64,000 bases of DNA from Prorocentrum cordatum (GCA_963575745.1 CAUYUJ010020281.1:773527-837526), one strand, 5' to 3'; shown: positions 18,399-28,960, numbered from the stretch's first letter. The notes: generated by a model from the sequence alone, not told the origin. Numbers and translations are program-made.

Positions 18399-21300
18399 CT
18401 ATCGCCTCTGTGGGCGGGGCCTCCTGCGGCGCTGACCACCGAGGGGCATTTCAACTGCCTGGAGTGCAGCACGAGCGAGCGAGCGAGCGTCATTGTCCTT
18501 AAACAGCGGAACACGGGTTTTGCTCTCTTGGTGAGCCAACCTATAAAGATGGAAATAACAGGCAGTGAATTTGAATGCCTCGGGGGAGGGGTGGATCAGG
18601 CCCAGAGCTAGGAGGGGGTCCAAAAACGGGGGCGCTGGGAGGTCAGCATTTAAGTGACTACGGACGAGCATATACATCGGGTCGCACCAGCAAAAGTAAT
18701 GCTTTAGCGAGTCTTTAGCCCCAGGACATCCCCAGACGCACCGCCTGTACGGGTTGCGCATCCTAGACTCGGTGATCCAGCCCCCTCCCCAGGTCTTAAT
18801 GCAAGCGCTGCGCCAGGACGGCGGGATGCGATGCATCGCCGAGGCGACGGTCGACCAGTCGATCGCCGCAGCGTCGACAGCGTGGACCCCAAACCAGCGC
18901 TGGAGACGCTCTTGCAGGCGGAGGTGGAGGCGCGGGAGACGAGAGCCGGAGCGAAGGTACGAACCAAGGAGGGAGGAGTAGAGGAGGTGCTGTGGCCGCA
19001 CACGCCGCAGGAGAGCATGGCGCTCGTCTCCTGCAGCTGGGCTGGCGCGCCTGCGGTGGGCCTCGCGGGAGGCGGCCGCCAGGAGGGCGCGCGCAGCCGC
19101 CGCGCGGGGGCTCGTGCCGCGGCACGACGCCGCTCTCTCCAGCGTCACAGCAACGGCCTCAGAATGCCACCACCTGGGCCACGGGCAGCCACGGACCGTC
19201 CGCGCCAAGGGCAGGTGCCGCAGCGCAGCCCCGCGGAGCTGCCGCGAGGCCGCGCGCCAGGAGTCCAGCGTGACCACCGCCGCCCTCACGAGGGCTGCCT
19301 CGCACATGGTCGTGGCGGAGGGGATCTGCGGGCCGCCGACGGTGTCGAGCTCATGCCATTCCCCGTCTCCCAGGAAGCTGCCTGGCAGGCGCGGCAGGTG
19401 CGCCAGTCTCCCTCGTTCGAGCTTCTTCAGGGAGGCGGGGGCCTCCATCATCTGCGCCTTGTACGACAGGACGGGCACGCAGCGCTCATTGTACAGTAGG
19501 ATGGCAGCATGCACGTCCGAGCGGCTCCTGGAGATCTCCCCGACGCGCTCGGCGTACTTCTTCACCGGCACGCGCCATTGTGCCTCCTGCGTGGCCCCTG
19601 GTCCCAGCAGCACGCCCAGGTACTCGAGGTGGTCCACGATTGGGAACGCCTCCCAGTCCTTGTCCGCGGCCATCAGGGAGTCCCTCGTCCGCTCCTGCGC
19701 GCCAGCACGCTGCGGGTCACCCAGCGGGATGGCGCGGCACTTCGCAGGCTTGATCAACAGGCCCGCCAGGAGCTTCGCGCCGCGGAAGACGCGGGCCAGC
19801 GTGAGCAGCCCGCGCAGGGTCATCACCGCCGCGCCCAGGTCGTCGGCGCACCATCTCGAGATGCCCCGACGCTTGGAGTCCAGGTTGGCCTTCAGGTCCT
19901 GCCCGAACGGGTGGGCGGCGAGGACGAACAGAGTGCCACTGGCGGGGTCGCCATGGAGGGTGCCCGAGCGCACCGAGTAGAGCGCAGCCCTCGCGCGCGA
20001 AGCCGCGAGGGAGACGGCCCCGTCGTAGTTGACCTTCAGCGCGTCCTGGAGTCCCTGGGGGGCGGCCATGGCGCGGAGCGCGCCGAAGAGCCAGTCCTGC
20101 GTGATGCTCGGGAAGGCCTGGCCCCAGTCGAAGGAGATGAGGAAGGGGGGGTCCTCGTGCCCCGCAGCCATGGAGAGCACGCGGGGTTGTGCGTCGAGCT
20201 CGACTATGTTGTCGCAGAAGTTGCGCCCGCAAATGAAGCCTCGCTGCGTGTCCACGCAGTGCCACTCCGCCACCTTCTTCATGCGTGAATTGAGGGCCCA
20301 CATGACGGCCTTCTTGGAAGTGTTCTCAAGCGCCAGTGGGCAGGTCTCACCAGCGCGCCTGAGGACTTCTTGAGGGTCATCAGCACGCGTTCCCTTGGCG
20401 GGGAAGACGGCGATGGAGAAGTTCCACTCCTTGCGCATGGGCAGGCCCTCCAGTTGCCACGCCATAGCTTCCGCCAGCGTCTCGACCCCCAGCGGCGTGG
20501 CAAGCCGGGCCATAGCGCCGAGACCGTCTGGGCCAGGTGCTGACTTGCGGGCCCTGCGAAGCGCCATGGCCACGGTGCGTGCCGAGGGGGGCCCGATCGA
20601 ATCCCAGCCAGCACCTTGGATGCCGTAGCGTCGGAGATGCCCATCCTGGAGCTCCCGACGACGCAGAACAGCACGAGGGGCATCACGCGGGAGGGGGGCC
20701 ATGATTCCGCCCTGGAAGGACATGGGGGTGACGCTAGAGTTGGAGGCCAAGTTGCGCATCATTTCCTCGGCTGACTGCTTCCGTTTCGCCACGTCGTCGC
20801 CAAAGACGCCTCGCCAGTAGCTCGCTAGCGCCCTCTGAATATCCTGCTCCGTTCTCGCAACCGCGCCGTCATCCAGCTCGAGGCCCCCGAGGTTGCGACG
20901 TGCCGACTTAGGGGCCCAGATGGCCGCGCGCCGTCGCAAGGCCCTTTGCTGCCTTACCAGCGCTGCTTTGTTGGACTCGATTGGCTCCCCGTCGATGTCA
21001 TGCTGATGCAGGCGGAGTATTTCTTGTAGTTCGCGGTGTTGCGCAAGGCGGTACCGTCTGGAGAATTCTTGAGGGTCAAGGAGCATCACTTGTGCTCTGC
21101 CAAGACCTGGGTGGTAGCGAAGTTCGATCATCTGGCTCGTCCATGCATGTTGGCGCAGTTGGGCCTCAACCATCCGAACGTCCTGCCTCGATATCGCTCG
21201 GCCAAGCTGTCTCCAGATCAAAGCCGTCGGTGAGCGCAAGCCAGGCTCCCCACGGAGAATGGCATCGCGCGTGGCGGCCGCTGCAGTCTGCAGGATTTTC

Positions 21301-22301
21301 GTGTGGTAGTGTACTCGGTCAGGAGGAGAGAGACCATCCAGGGGGACCTCGCACTCGCACTTCCTGATCATCTCGCCAAACAGGGGATTCTCAGAGACGA
21401 AGGAGGGGACAGGGTCGATGACGCCCGTGGTCGGTCTTTTTCTCGGGGGGCGAGAGGCCCACGCCACAGAGTACATCGCGTGGTCCGAGAGCCCGTCGAG
21501 GTGCAACTCGTGAGGCTCTCCATGCATCTGCCCATGTTGATAAGTCTGCGTGAGCAACCAGCGCGGTGAACCAATCCATATCTTGTCAATCGTGGTAGCG
21601 ATCTGCCTGCCAGGGTGCCAGTGTGTCGGTTTGCGAGGTATCATTTCCGTCGCAGCACTCAGCGCATGCGCCCATGCGCGCCCGCGGGGGTGGGGGGAAG
21701 CCCTGCGACCGCCACCAGGAACCAGTGGGTCCTCCACCTCCGCATTCTCGCCGTAGTTGAAGTCGCCCACAACCACAACACAACACCTCCTTGGATTCCT
21801 CTCCATGTCACGCAGATCCGCCTGGATCGCGCCAGCGACCCGTCGAACTTGCTCGCGTGAGAAGGCGCGGTCATGGATGTTCCAGTGCTTCAGCGTGTAG
21901 CCAGAGTGGGGCCCGTCCGTGATCGTGTCCGTGGCACGAATCACCCGCGCCTTGATGCAGAACGTCTTGCGCAGGTCCATGCCCGCGCGCACCCTGTAGG
22001 GGAAGATGGTGGCGACGCTGCCGAAAGACTCATCAGCATTGTCACAAAAGGAGTAGAACATCTGGTAGTCCGTCCCCAAGCGGTCTATCAGCATACGCAG
22101 GCGCACGGCCGACCCGTGGACCTCCTGCATACCAACGATAGCCCCAGCTCGGAGTGCATTCCCAAGATAGTCGCTCTTGCGCGCCGCCACGCTCGCCTTG
22201 TAATAGCAGAATGTTCAGGCATTCCAGGTGGCGAAGGTGAGCCCCTTGCTCTGCGGGGCGGCGAAGAGCTTGACAAACGCGCTAAAGACACCAATCGTCA
22301 T
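18399..22301 (-). pseudogene. LINE ORF2: endonuclease, reverse transcriptase and C-terminal CCHC knuckle, with one in-frame TGA
   Basis: The protein would nick target DNA and reverse-transcribe the element RNA at the nick. The ATG at 22301 opens MTIGVFSAFVKLF and reaches LTFATWNA, the start of an EEP-type endonuclease, where a TGA at 22215-22217 interrupts. The same frame then runs 1263 codons without a stop. Numbering from 22190: endonuclease motifs MQEVH (21-25), VVGDFN (140-145), LSDH (234-237); RT motifs APGPDG (551-556), SFDWGQAFPSI (motif A, Asp688), GDPASGTLF (motif B, from 747), RWCADDLG (motif C, 779-786, both Asp kept), PAKC (motif D, 815-818), YLGVLLG (motif E, 857-863). A knuckle CVWGCPGAKDSLKHYFC (CX3CX8HX2C) is at 1151-1167. 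The C-terminus is basic (QRRRRPRPQRR). Apart from the TGA, every motif looks intact. An internal GTG start at 22190 would lose the first endonuclease strand. Confidence 0.85.
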
Positions 22302-23943
22302 TGCCAGGCGCCAGAGCCGCCTCCACCGTCGCTTCGAGGTCCTCACGCCGCAGCCCGATAGCCGAGAGCGCGGGCGGCGACCAGGACACAGACGGGGTGG
22401 AGTTGGGGCCGTCGATGGAGAGACGGAGGAAGGCCTTCCATTGGGACGAGAGGGAGAACTTCTGCTTGCCCACGGAGATGCGGTGCCTGTCGCCGATGAC
22501 GCGCCCCAGCGCGACGGCGAGCTTCTTGAGCGTGAGCTCGTGCAACGCCTGTTTGCGGTTCTGGTCGGGCGCCGCGAATATGTCGACCTCGTGGCCTGCA
22601 GGCGTCGTGGCACGTGGCTTGCGCCACTCCCCACGGCCAAGGCGCATGCACCCCGGCACCTTAGCAGCCCTTCTAGCCCCGAGCTCAAGGGGGCCCCTTG
22701 AAGCGGAAGACGCAGCGCTTGCCGAGGGGCCCCGCCTCGACCGCGAATGAGTCGGGGCCCATGCCAGCCGCCGTGAGGAGGGGGTCGATGGCCTGCATGA
22801 AGGCCGCGGCGGGGAGCTCCTCCTTACAACGCACGACCACCGCCGTGAGGTCTGGAGGGCGGTCCCAGTCAGGGCCAGCAGGGGCAGAGCATGGCGAAGC
22901 ACGCGCCAGGGTGCCCATCTGCTCGCGGAGCTGTGCACTGTCCGCGCGCAGTTGCCTCTCGATGTCCAATTGCTTCTGCTCAACCCCCCGAAGGCGTCCT
23001 TCCACGGCTCCGACACGGGACTCCATGACCCCTTGGATCTGCGCCAGGCCCGCCGAGAGGGTGGCGTCGACGCTGGCGACGACCGCTGACGTGACGGCGG
23101 AGGTGATGGCCGCCTGCGCTTGCTGGAGAAGGGCGGCCAGTGTGGGATTGGACGGGGCAGCATCCGCGACGCCGCCCGTGCCCCCAGACGAAGTCGCCAC
23201 AGATGAGGCCCCAGGAGTCGCGCCAGGCCGCTGGTTACGAAGAGGAGCAGCATGAGCGGGAGGGTGGCCGCGGCTTGGTCCCAGTGGCGACGCAGGGCCC
23301 AGGGGGGCCCCGCCGTTGTCCAGGTAGGTCCTCCACGGGTCACCGCCGACGCCAGCAGCTTGACGAGAGCCGTCCCTGGCACTGGCGGCAGCGTCCTTAT
23401 CAGCAACATCCCCGACTCCAGCCTCCCCCGCGCCCTGCGAGGGGAACGTGGCCAGCATGTCGAGGTCGATCCTGTCTCTCTGCATCTCGAAGGCCGCATC
23501 AGCTGCTCTCTGGCGCCAGCTCGCCTCGCTTGGGGAGAGGTTGGAGGGCTTCCTGTCGCCCTTTCCCCGACGGCCAGCAGGACCAGCGTGGCCAGAAGGA
23601 GGAGCGGCCGCACCAGGGCGAACCAGCCGTCCATGATCAGCGCGCGGCGCCTTGCGGCGAGGCTCGGGCGCCCGTGAGTGGGACTTGGATGAGCGTGTCC
23701 TGGACGTCGAGCGGCCGCTGCAGCTGTGGGAGCCCACCGAGTGGACGCGGATCTTCTCGGGACTCGCTGCGCCAGGCATTGCTTCGAAGCTGGAAGCGAT
23801 CGAGCCGACAGGAACGGGAAATGCCTCCGTTTACCCACCGACGCGAGCGCTGGAGAGGTGTCCCAGAGTCGATGCCAGACTTCAAGAAGTCTTGCCAGCC
23901 GCGGACTAGCGGCATCCGCTTGGTTCCCAGGGGAAACCTGCAT
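22282..23943 (-). pseudogene. LINE ORF1: coiled-coil RNA-binding-type protein, frameshifted
   Basis: ORF1 proteins bind element RNA and usually trimerise by a coiled coil. The ATG at 23943 follows the spliced leader without a gap. The middle is best read in another frame (23779-22685, 364 codons): an Ala/Gln-rich segment, then a predicted coiled coil at residues about 214-292 (VGAVEGRLRGVEQKQLDIER), then VVVRCKEELPAAAFMQAI and GKRCVFRFKG, which look like an RRM-type fold. It stops at a homopolymer (GGGGCCCCC, about 22688-22696). The frame one base on continues ELGARRAAKVPG, APDQNRKQALHELTLKKLA, and ends GNDDWCL at 22282, overlapping the ORF2 ATG by 20 bp. A second switch may lie near 23570, because the first frame gives a hydrophobic segment MDGWFALVRPLLLLATLVLL (ATG 23634). 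Confidence 0.7.
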
Positions 23944-23965
23944 CTTGAGCCAAAATGGCTACGGA
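23944..23965 (-). other. Dinoflagellate spliced leader (DinoSL) relic, minus strand
   Basis: All 22 nt of the DinoSL consensus are present (first base T, core CCGTAGCCATTTTGGC, ending TCAAG), followed directly by the ORF1 ATG. No GT donor follows, so this is not an SL RNA gene but the leader of a retroposed mRNA. Confidence 0.95.
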
Positions 23966-24018
23966 GGAGGAGGAGGGGGAGGAGGAGGAGGAGGAGGAGG
24001 AGGAGGAGGAGGAGGAGG
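23966..24018 (+). repeat. (GGA)n microsatellite between the two spliced leaders
   Basis: GGA run immediately 5' of the LINE's leader (TCC on the LINE strand). Confidence 0.95.
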
Positions 24019-24080
24019 AACACGGGGGCGCGGTAAAGGCAGTAGCGGCCAGCAAGGATGATGGGGGGATGGAGAAGGAG

Positions 24081-24102
24081 TCCGTAGCCATTTTGGCTCA
24101 AG
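24081..24102 (+). other. Dinoflagellate spliced leader (DinoSL) relic, plus strand
   Basis: A second exact 22-nt DinoSL (TCCGTAGCCATTTTGGC then TCAAG), pointing away from the first; 115 bp separate them. It is followed by CCCAGTCC rather than a GT donor, so it marks the 5' end of another retroposed transcript. Confidence 0.95.
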
Positions 24103-24211
24103 CCCAGTCCCGAACTCCCTTCGCCCACAAAGGACAGCTGGGCCTGGCTGTTCCGAGGCGCCCCCGCCCGCTCCGCAGACGGGAAACCAGCGCCACGAGA
24201 TCGATCCGATC

Positions 24212-24577
24212 ATGCCGATCGAGACCATCTCACTCGCTCGTTGCACACCAAGGCGACGGGATACGGATGTCATGCCGTGCTTGTTGGGCCGGCAGCAGTT
24301 GCACTCCTTTTGGCAACTCTTGTTAAGCATGCTGCCGTGCCTGCACTGTGCGCTTTCCTTCGGTTATGGCTTCAAGTTTAGGGTCGCTTCGATTGGGTCA
24401 TCGAGGGGTGGGTGGATGTTGCGTGGTGAAGTGGCTGCCACAGTGACCCAATCGCACTCGCTCAGCCACTGTTCCTGTACCCTCAGGGGGGGAGCAACAC
24501 TAACATGTTTTAGGCACCAGGCGTTTGATTACCAGCTGCCCTCAGTGAGGGCACGGACTTTCAACTGCCCTCGGTGA
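24212..24577 (+). CDS. Hypothetical ORF downstream of plus-strand spliced leader
   Basis: The first ATG-initiated frame of useful length after the plus-strand leader starts at 24212, giving a 109-nt leader-to-ATG distance and 121 codons (MPIETISLARCTPRRR...). It holds several Cys and Trp residues but no recognised domain. It is listed because the leader marks the start of a former mRNA. The true ORF of that mRNA may be short, broken or elsewhere, and this frame may be chance. Confidence 0.25.
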   Translation: MPIETISLARCTPRRRDTDVMPCLLGRQQLHSFWQLLLSMLPCLHCALSFGYGFKFRVASIGSSRGGWMLRGEVAATVTQSHSLSHCSCTLRGGATLTCFRHQAFDYQLPSVRARTFNCPR

Positions 24578-25058
24578 GCACCCTTTTGAACTACGTACCT
24601 CATTACCACTACTCCACTTCTCGCACGATATTCCTCATCATTAGGTCATTTCCTCCCTCTCCGCGCCGTCCTATATGGCTTCCTGGTTGGCGGATCCATC
24701 ACGCTCGAGGGTTGAGCGACATTTATCTGAGGTGTCGGTGACAGCTTTGTGGATGTGCAGGTGTCGCGTCAGGAAGCGGTGTGTGCGAGGTGTTATTTTC
24801 TTAGCGGGCCAGGCTTTTCACAGTGCGAATTGACGGGGGGTGCAGCAGGACTCCGTGCGGGCGTGGGCGGGTGGGAGGGGCAGCATTCGTGGGAGGAAGG
24901 CCCTGGCGGGCAGAGTGACAACCCTCTTGCCCCTCTTCCTCGCACTATTCGCCGCCGCCACCGTCGTCGTACAGATCCCCCTCCCCAACATGGTCCAGGA
25001 TTTTTCCCACGCCCACCCCCCACCCCCAGAAGTCCCGACCCCCTTCCACAAGGATGAA
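24578..25058. other. No recognisable feature
   Basis: Mixed-composition sequence with no recognisable repeat or gene. Confidence 0.5.
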
Positions 25059-25196
25059 GTCGGGCGTGCCCCCCTCCAGGAGGAATATTCAAAAATAGTA
25101 AAACAAATCGTATGGGGACGACTCTTTTGAATCTTTTTGAATTTTTCAGCTATTTTAATTTTTTTCGTCCAAGGCCTGTAGGGGGACATGCCCGAC
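25059..25196 (+). mobile_element. MITE-like family G, copy 1
   Basis: 138 bp with inverted ends GTCGGGC(G/A)TG(C/T)CCCCCT, A/T-rich inside, homologous along its length to 48847-48986. Shared internal blocks include GAATATTCAAAAATAG and a TTTGAATTTTT-type run. It differs sharply in composition from the GC-rich surroundings. Confidence 0.7.
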
Positions 25197-25849
25197 CTAA
25201 CCCAAGGGGCTGGATTCCTCGCCCCGGGCCGCTTCCTGACGACCCCGTGAGCGCCCAGCAGGGGGGGGGGCGGGGAGGCCGAACGGCCCTTTTTGCCCCT
25301 TCCCCCCCCCCACTATGGCCCCGGGGCCCGCTGACGGGCCCCAGAAACTTTGCAGTCCCGAAGCGGTGCGCCGGCAGACCGTGCGGTGACCTCGAAATCC
25401 CAAAAACTCACCGCACGGTCCGTCACCGCACGGTCTTGGGACCCTGGAGGCCCTTGTCACCCTTGTCGCCCGAGACGTCCTCGGGGAACGACTCGAATCC
25501 CAAAACCGTGCAATGACCCCGAATCCCCACCGACTCACCACACAGTGTGGTCACCACTCCGTTTGGGGACCCCCGAGAAACAGAACTCGAAGACAACAGC
25601 TGGGATTGACAAACATCACGTCGTCGGAAATCTGGGAACGGCGACAACCATTCCGCGCCAGAGGCGCCAGGGTGCGTCTGGGCTGCGATGCCGCCGCCAG
25701 GCCTCAGAACTTCCCCTCGGAGGGACCTTTGCTGCGCGCGTTTTGCTTGCCGCGGGAGGTCACTCCGTCGGGGGGTCGGTCCTTCGTTCCCCACCCGACG
25801 GGTTGGGGTCGCTAGATTTTAAGAACAGACCTCCCGACCCGTCCACTCG
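25197..25849. other. No recognisable gene; short CCGCACGGTC repeats
   Basis: CCGCACGGTC and CCGTGCGGTGA variants recur between about 25370 and 25440 in both orientations. Nothing else was recognised. Confidence 0.5.
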
Positions 25850-26045
25850 GCATACCGCGTCCGCCAGATCCCCAGGCTCTCGAGTATCACCGCGCACCCC
25901 GCCTCGCGCAACTCTGCATATCGTGGCCACCAGATCCCCAAGCTCTCGAGTATCCCCGAGAGTCCCGCCTCGCGCCATTCTGCATACCGCGGCCGTCAGA
26001 TCCATAGGTCCCCCGAGTGTCCCCGAGTGTCCCGCCTCGCGCCGA
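25850..26045 (+). repeat. 67-bp tandem repeat, three copies
   Basis: CAGATCC recurs at 25864, 25931 and 25997, with shared CTCGAGTATC and CCCGCCTCGCGC blocks. Confidence 0.85.
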
Positions 26046-26780
26046 CAATTCATAACATGACAGAGCGGTAACATCACATACCAGAACACGATAACAGTAC
26101 AACACGATCAGCTATGACAGAAACGAGCATACCACCACGCACGTAATATAACATATCCGAACGTAGCAAACCATGTGATGCCGTGACATATCGTATCATA
26201 CCACACCATGACAGACAAGTGCATACCATGGTCAATCATCACAGCATATATCATCCCATATCACGACGAAGCAAGCATATACCCTACGCAAACATCGCAG
26301 AACTGAGCATACCACGCACCAAACCATAACCTGACATACCACGCCACATCATGGCACAACATCACATGACAAAAACCGCGACATACGCCATCGCAACACA
26401 TCGGACACGTCATACCAGGACAGAACACGGCACAATACTTTACATCATAACATAACTCCACGTAACATACCACAACCCGGCTATAACATCATGGATCAGG
26501 CAGGGCAGCGCATAACACACCACCTCATACGATACCATAACAGAGCATACACCGTGCTATGACAGATCGTAACAAACCATATCATACCATGTCATAACGT
26601 ATCACGACATCAAACCAACTCCCATTTCATACCATGACATATCATACAGGGACAGAGCGCGGCATAACACATTCGATCATCGCACATCAGCAAATATCAT
26701 GACACCATATCGCAACAACATGTAACACATCATAGCATGCCAGAACAGGACATGCCAGGACACATCATACCAACGCGTGC
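26046..26780 (+). repeat. Cryptically simple CATACCATGACA-type region
   Basis: Over 700 bp dominated by variants of CATACCA, CATAACA, ATGACA and CACATCA, with A+T well above the flanks. No fixed period and no gene. Confidence 0.7.
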
Positions 26781-26814
26781 ATATCAAATCACTGGTTGAT
26801 TGTCATGCGTGTTC

Positions 26815-28960
26815 CAAGGTGTTTGGCTTTCCCACCTTGTCGGGCTTCCGCTCCAAGACGGCCCCAGAGGCCCCCAAGACCGCCTCGAGACGGCCCAACA
26901 GGCCCCCGATAAGGTCCCAAGACGGCCCAAGAGGGCCCGACCACGAGTCAAGAGTGCCTCAAGATAGTCCAAAATGCCTCCAAAAGGATCCCAAGAGGTG
27001 ACGAAGAAGGGGACCACGAACCGACAATTCTAGCTTGCCGCCCAAAGAGGCTCCCGGGATGCCTCAAAAGGTTTCCCAGGTGCTCCGCGAGGCCCCCACG
27101 AGACCCCCAACAGCCCCGAAAGAGGCTTCAAGAGGCGCCTCCAAGACGCCCCAAGAGGCTTCGACGAGGCCTCCCACAAGGGCCCCACGAGGCCAAAATC
27201 CTCCATGTGTATATGTTTTTGTCAAGGTTTTTGGCTTCCTCACCTTTTCGGGCTTCCGACGCTCCACGATGGCCCCAGAGGCCCCCAAGACCGCCTCGAG
27301 ACGGCCCAACAGGCCCCCGAGAGGGTCCCAAGACGGCCTAAGAGGACCCGAATACGGGTCCAGAGGGCCTCAAGACAGCCCAAGAGGCCTCCAAGAACGC
27401 CCCAAGAGGGGCAAAAGAAGGGGACCACGAACCGAAAGTTCAAGCTCTCCGCCCCAAGAGGCTCCCGGGATGCCCCAAGAGGCCCTCAAGGGGCTCCACG
27501 AGGACCCCACGAGACCCCCAAGCCCAAGAGCCACAAAAGAGGCCTCAGGAGGCGCCTCCAAGACGCCCCATGAGGCTTCGACGAGGTCTCCCACGAGGGC
27601 CCCAAGAGGCCAAAATCTTTCATTCGTAGGTGTTTTGTTCCAGGTTATTGGCTTTCTCGCCTTTTCTTGCCTCCGACGCTCCACGACGGCCCCAAAGGCC
27701 CCCAAGACCGCCTTAAGACTGCCCGTCGGGCCCCCGAGAAGAGGGCCTCAAGACAGCCTAAGAGGCCTCCAAGAAGGCCCCAAGAAGGGACCAAGAAGGG
27801 TACCACGAACCGAAAATTCTAGCTTGCCGCCCCAAGAGGCTCCCGGGATGCCCCCAACAGCCCCAAAAGAGGCCCAAGAGGCCCGAAAACAGCCCCCCAG
27901 AGGCCGCCAAACTGCCTCGGGAAGGCCCCAACGACGCTTCTCACGAGATCCCACCGCGCACCCAAGAGGCTTCTGAGCCACAGCCCAGGCACGGTGGCGG
28001 GATGGGACGAATGCGACCATATCCGCCGCCCCCTGCTTGCAGGGGTGCACGGCGTGCTGGATGTTTCAGGTTTTGGTTTTGGTTCTTTTTCCAAAAGAAC
28101 TCCCCAGTGGGCTCCGGCCCGTCCCGCCACCGTGCCCAAAAACGGCCGTTTCGCTCGGGACATCCTCAAAAAATCGCGAAGATGGCCCAAGATGGCCTCC
28201 AAGTCCGCCCGAGATGGTCCAAGACGGCCTCCAAAACGGCCCAAGAGAGTCCAAGACGGCCCAAGACGGCCCAAGAGGCCCCCCAGAGGCCTCCCAGACG
28301 GCCCAAGAGGCCTCCAAGAGGTCCTCCAGGAGAGTCCGAAGAGGCCAAAATCATTGATTTTCCATTGGTTTTTGAAGGATTTTGGCATTTGCGCCTTTTC
28401 GGCTCTCCGACGGCTCAAGACGGCCCAAGAAGCCCCCAAGATCGCCCAAGAGGCCCCCAAGAGAGCCCCCTGATGGCCCAAGTGGCCTCCAAGATGGCCC
28501 CTAGAGGGCCCCAAGACGGCCCAAGAGGCCTCCAACACGCCCAAGATGGCCTCCAAGACGCCCAAGATGGCCTCCAAGACGGCCCTGGAGCGCCCCAAGA
28601 GGGTCCCCCGTTGGCCCAGAAAGGCTCCCAAAACGGCTCCCGACGGCGTCAGACGTGCCAGGAACCCACCAAGATGGCCGAAGTTGGCTCGAAGCTGGCC
28701 CAAAAGGGCCCAAGAGGCCCCCAAGAGGGCCTCCAGGAAGGCCAAAAGATGCCAAAATCACTGATTTTCCCAAGGTTTTTGATGGATTTGGGCATTTCCC
28801 TTCTTTCGGCCTTCCGACGGCCCGAGACGGCCCAAGAGCCCCCAAAGATCGCCGAAAGATCGCCCAAGAGGCCTCCAAGACGGCGACGATGACCATCAAG
28901 ACGCCCACGTGTTCCCCGAAGGCTTTCCAAACCGATTCGGGGAACACATGATCCGATGGC
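26815..28960 (+). repeat. Degenerate tandem array, period about 410-420 bp, built of CAAGACGGCC units
   Basis: A landmark around TCGGGCTTCCG/TCCGACGCTCC recurs near 26842, 27251 and 27669, with variants near 28402 and 28809. Between landmarks are dozens of CCCAAGAGGCC and CAAGACGGCCC motifs. Open frames on both strands (up to 313 codons) arise from this internal repetition and lack known domains. Confidence 0.8.

Larger units (their letters stand above)
18262..23965 (-). mobile_element. Near-complete LINE (non-LTR retrotransposon) with spliced leader at its 5' end
   Basis: On the minus strand the order is (TCC)n at 24018-23966, DinoSL (23965-23944), ORF1 starting at the next base, ORF2, and a short 3' region ending in a CTC/CTCATC microsatellite (18365-18262). 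About 5.7 kb, so close to full length. The spliced leader at the exact 5' end means the inserted copy was made from a trans-spliced mRNA. Damage is light: one TGA in ORF2 and one or two frameshifts in ORF1, so the copy is probably fairly young. The flanking TCC on both sides may be a target-site preference, a tail, or both. No non-repetitive target duplication can be recognised. Confidence 0.8.

Noticed and set aside
22190-22192. GTG at 22190 as the ORF2 start
   Set aside because: It would remove the first endonuclease strand (FATWN), which is present in the same frame upstream; the ATG at 22301 with a later TGA mutation explains the sequence better.
24081-24102. Possible spliced-leader RNA gene
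   Set aside because: The 22-nt leader is not followed by the GT donor or the rest of an SL RNA; it is a leader relic.
27035-28892. ORFs of about 300 codons on both strands
   Set aside because: They come from repeated CAAGACGGCC/CCCAAGAGGCC units; no domain, and both strands are equally open.
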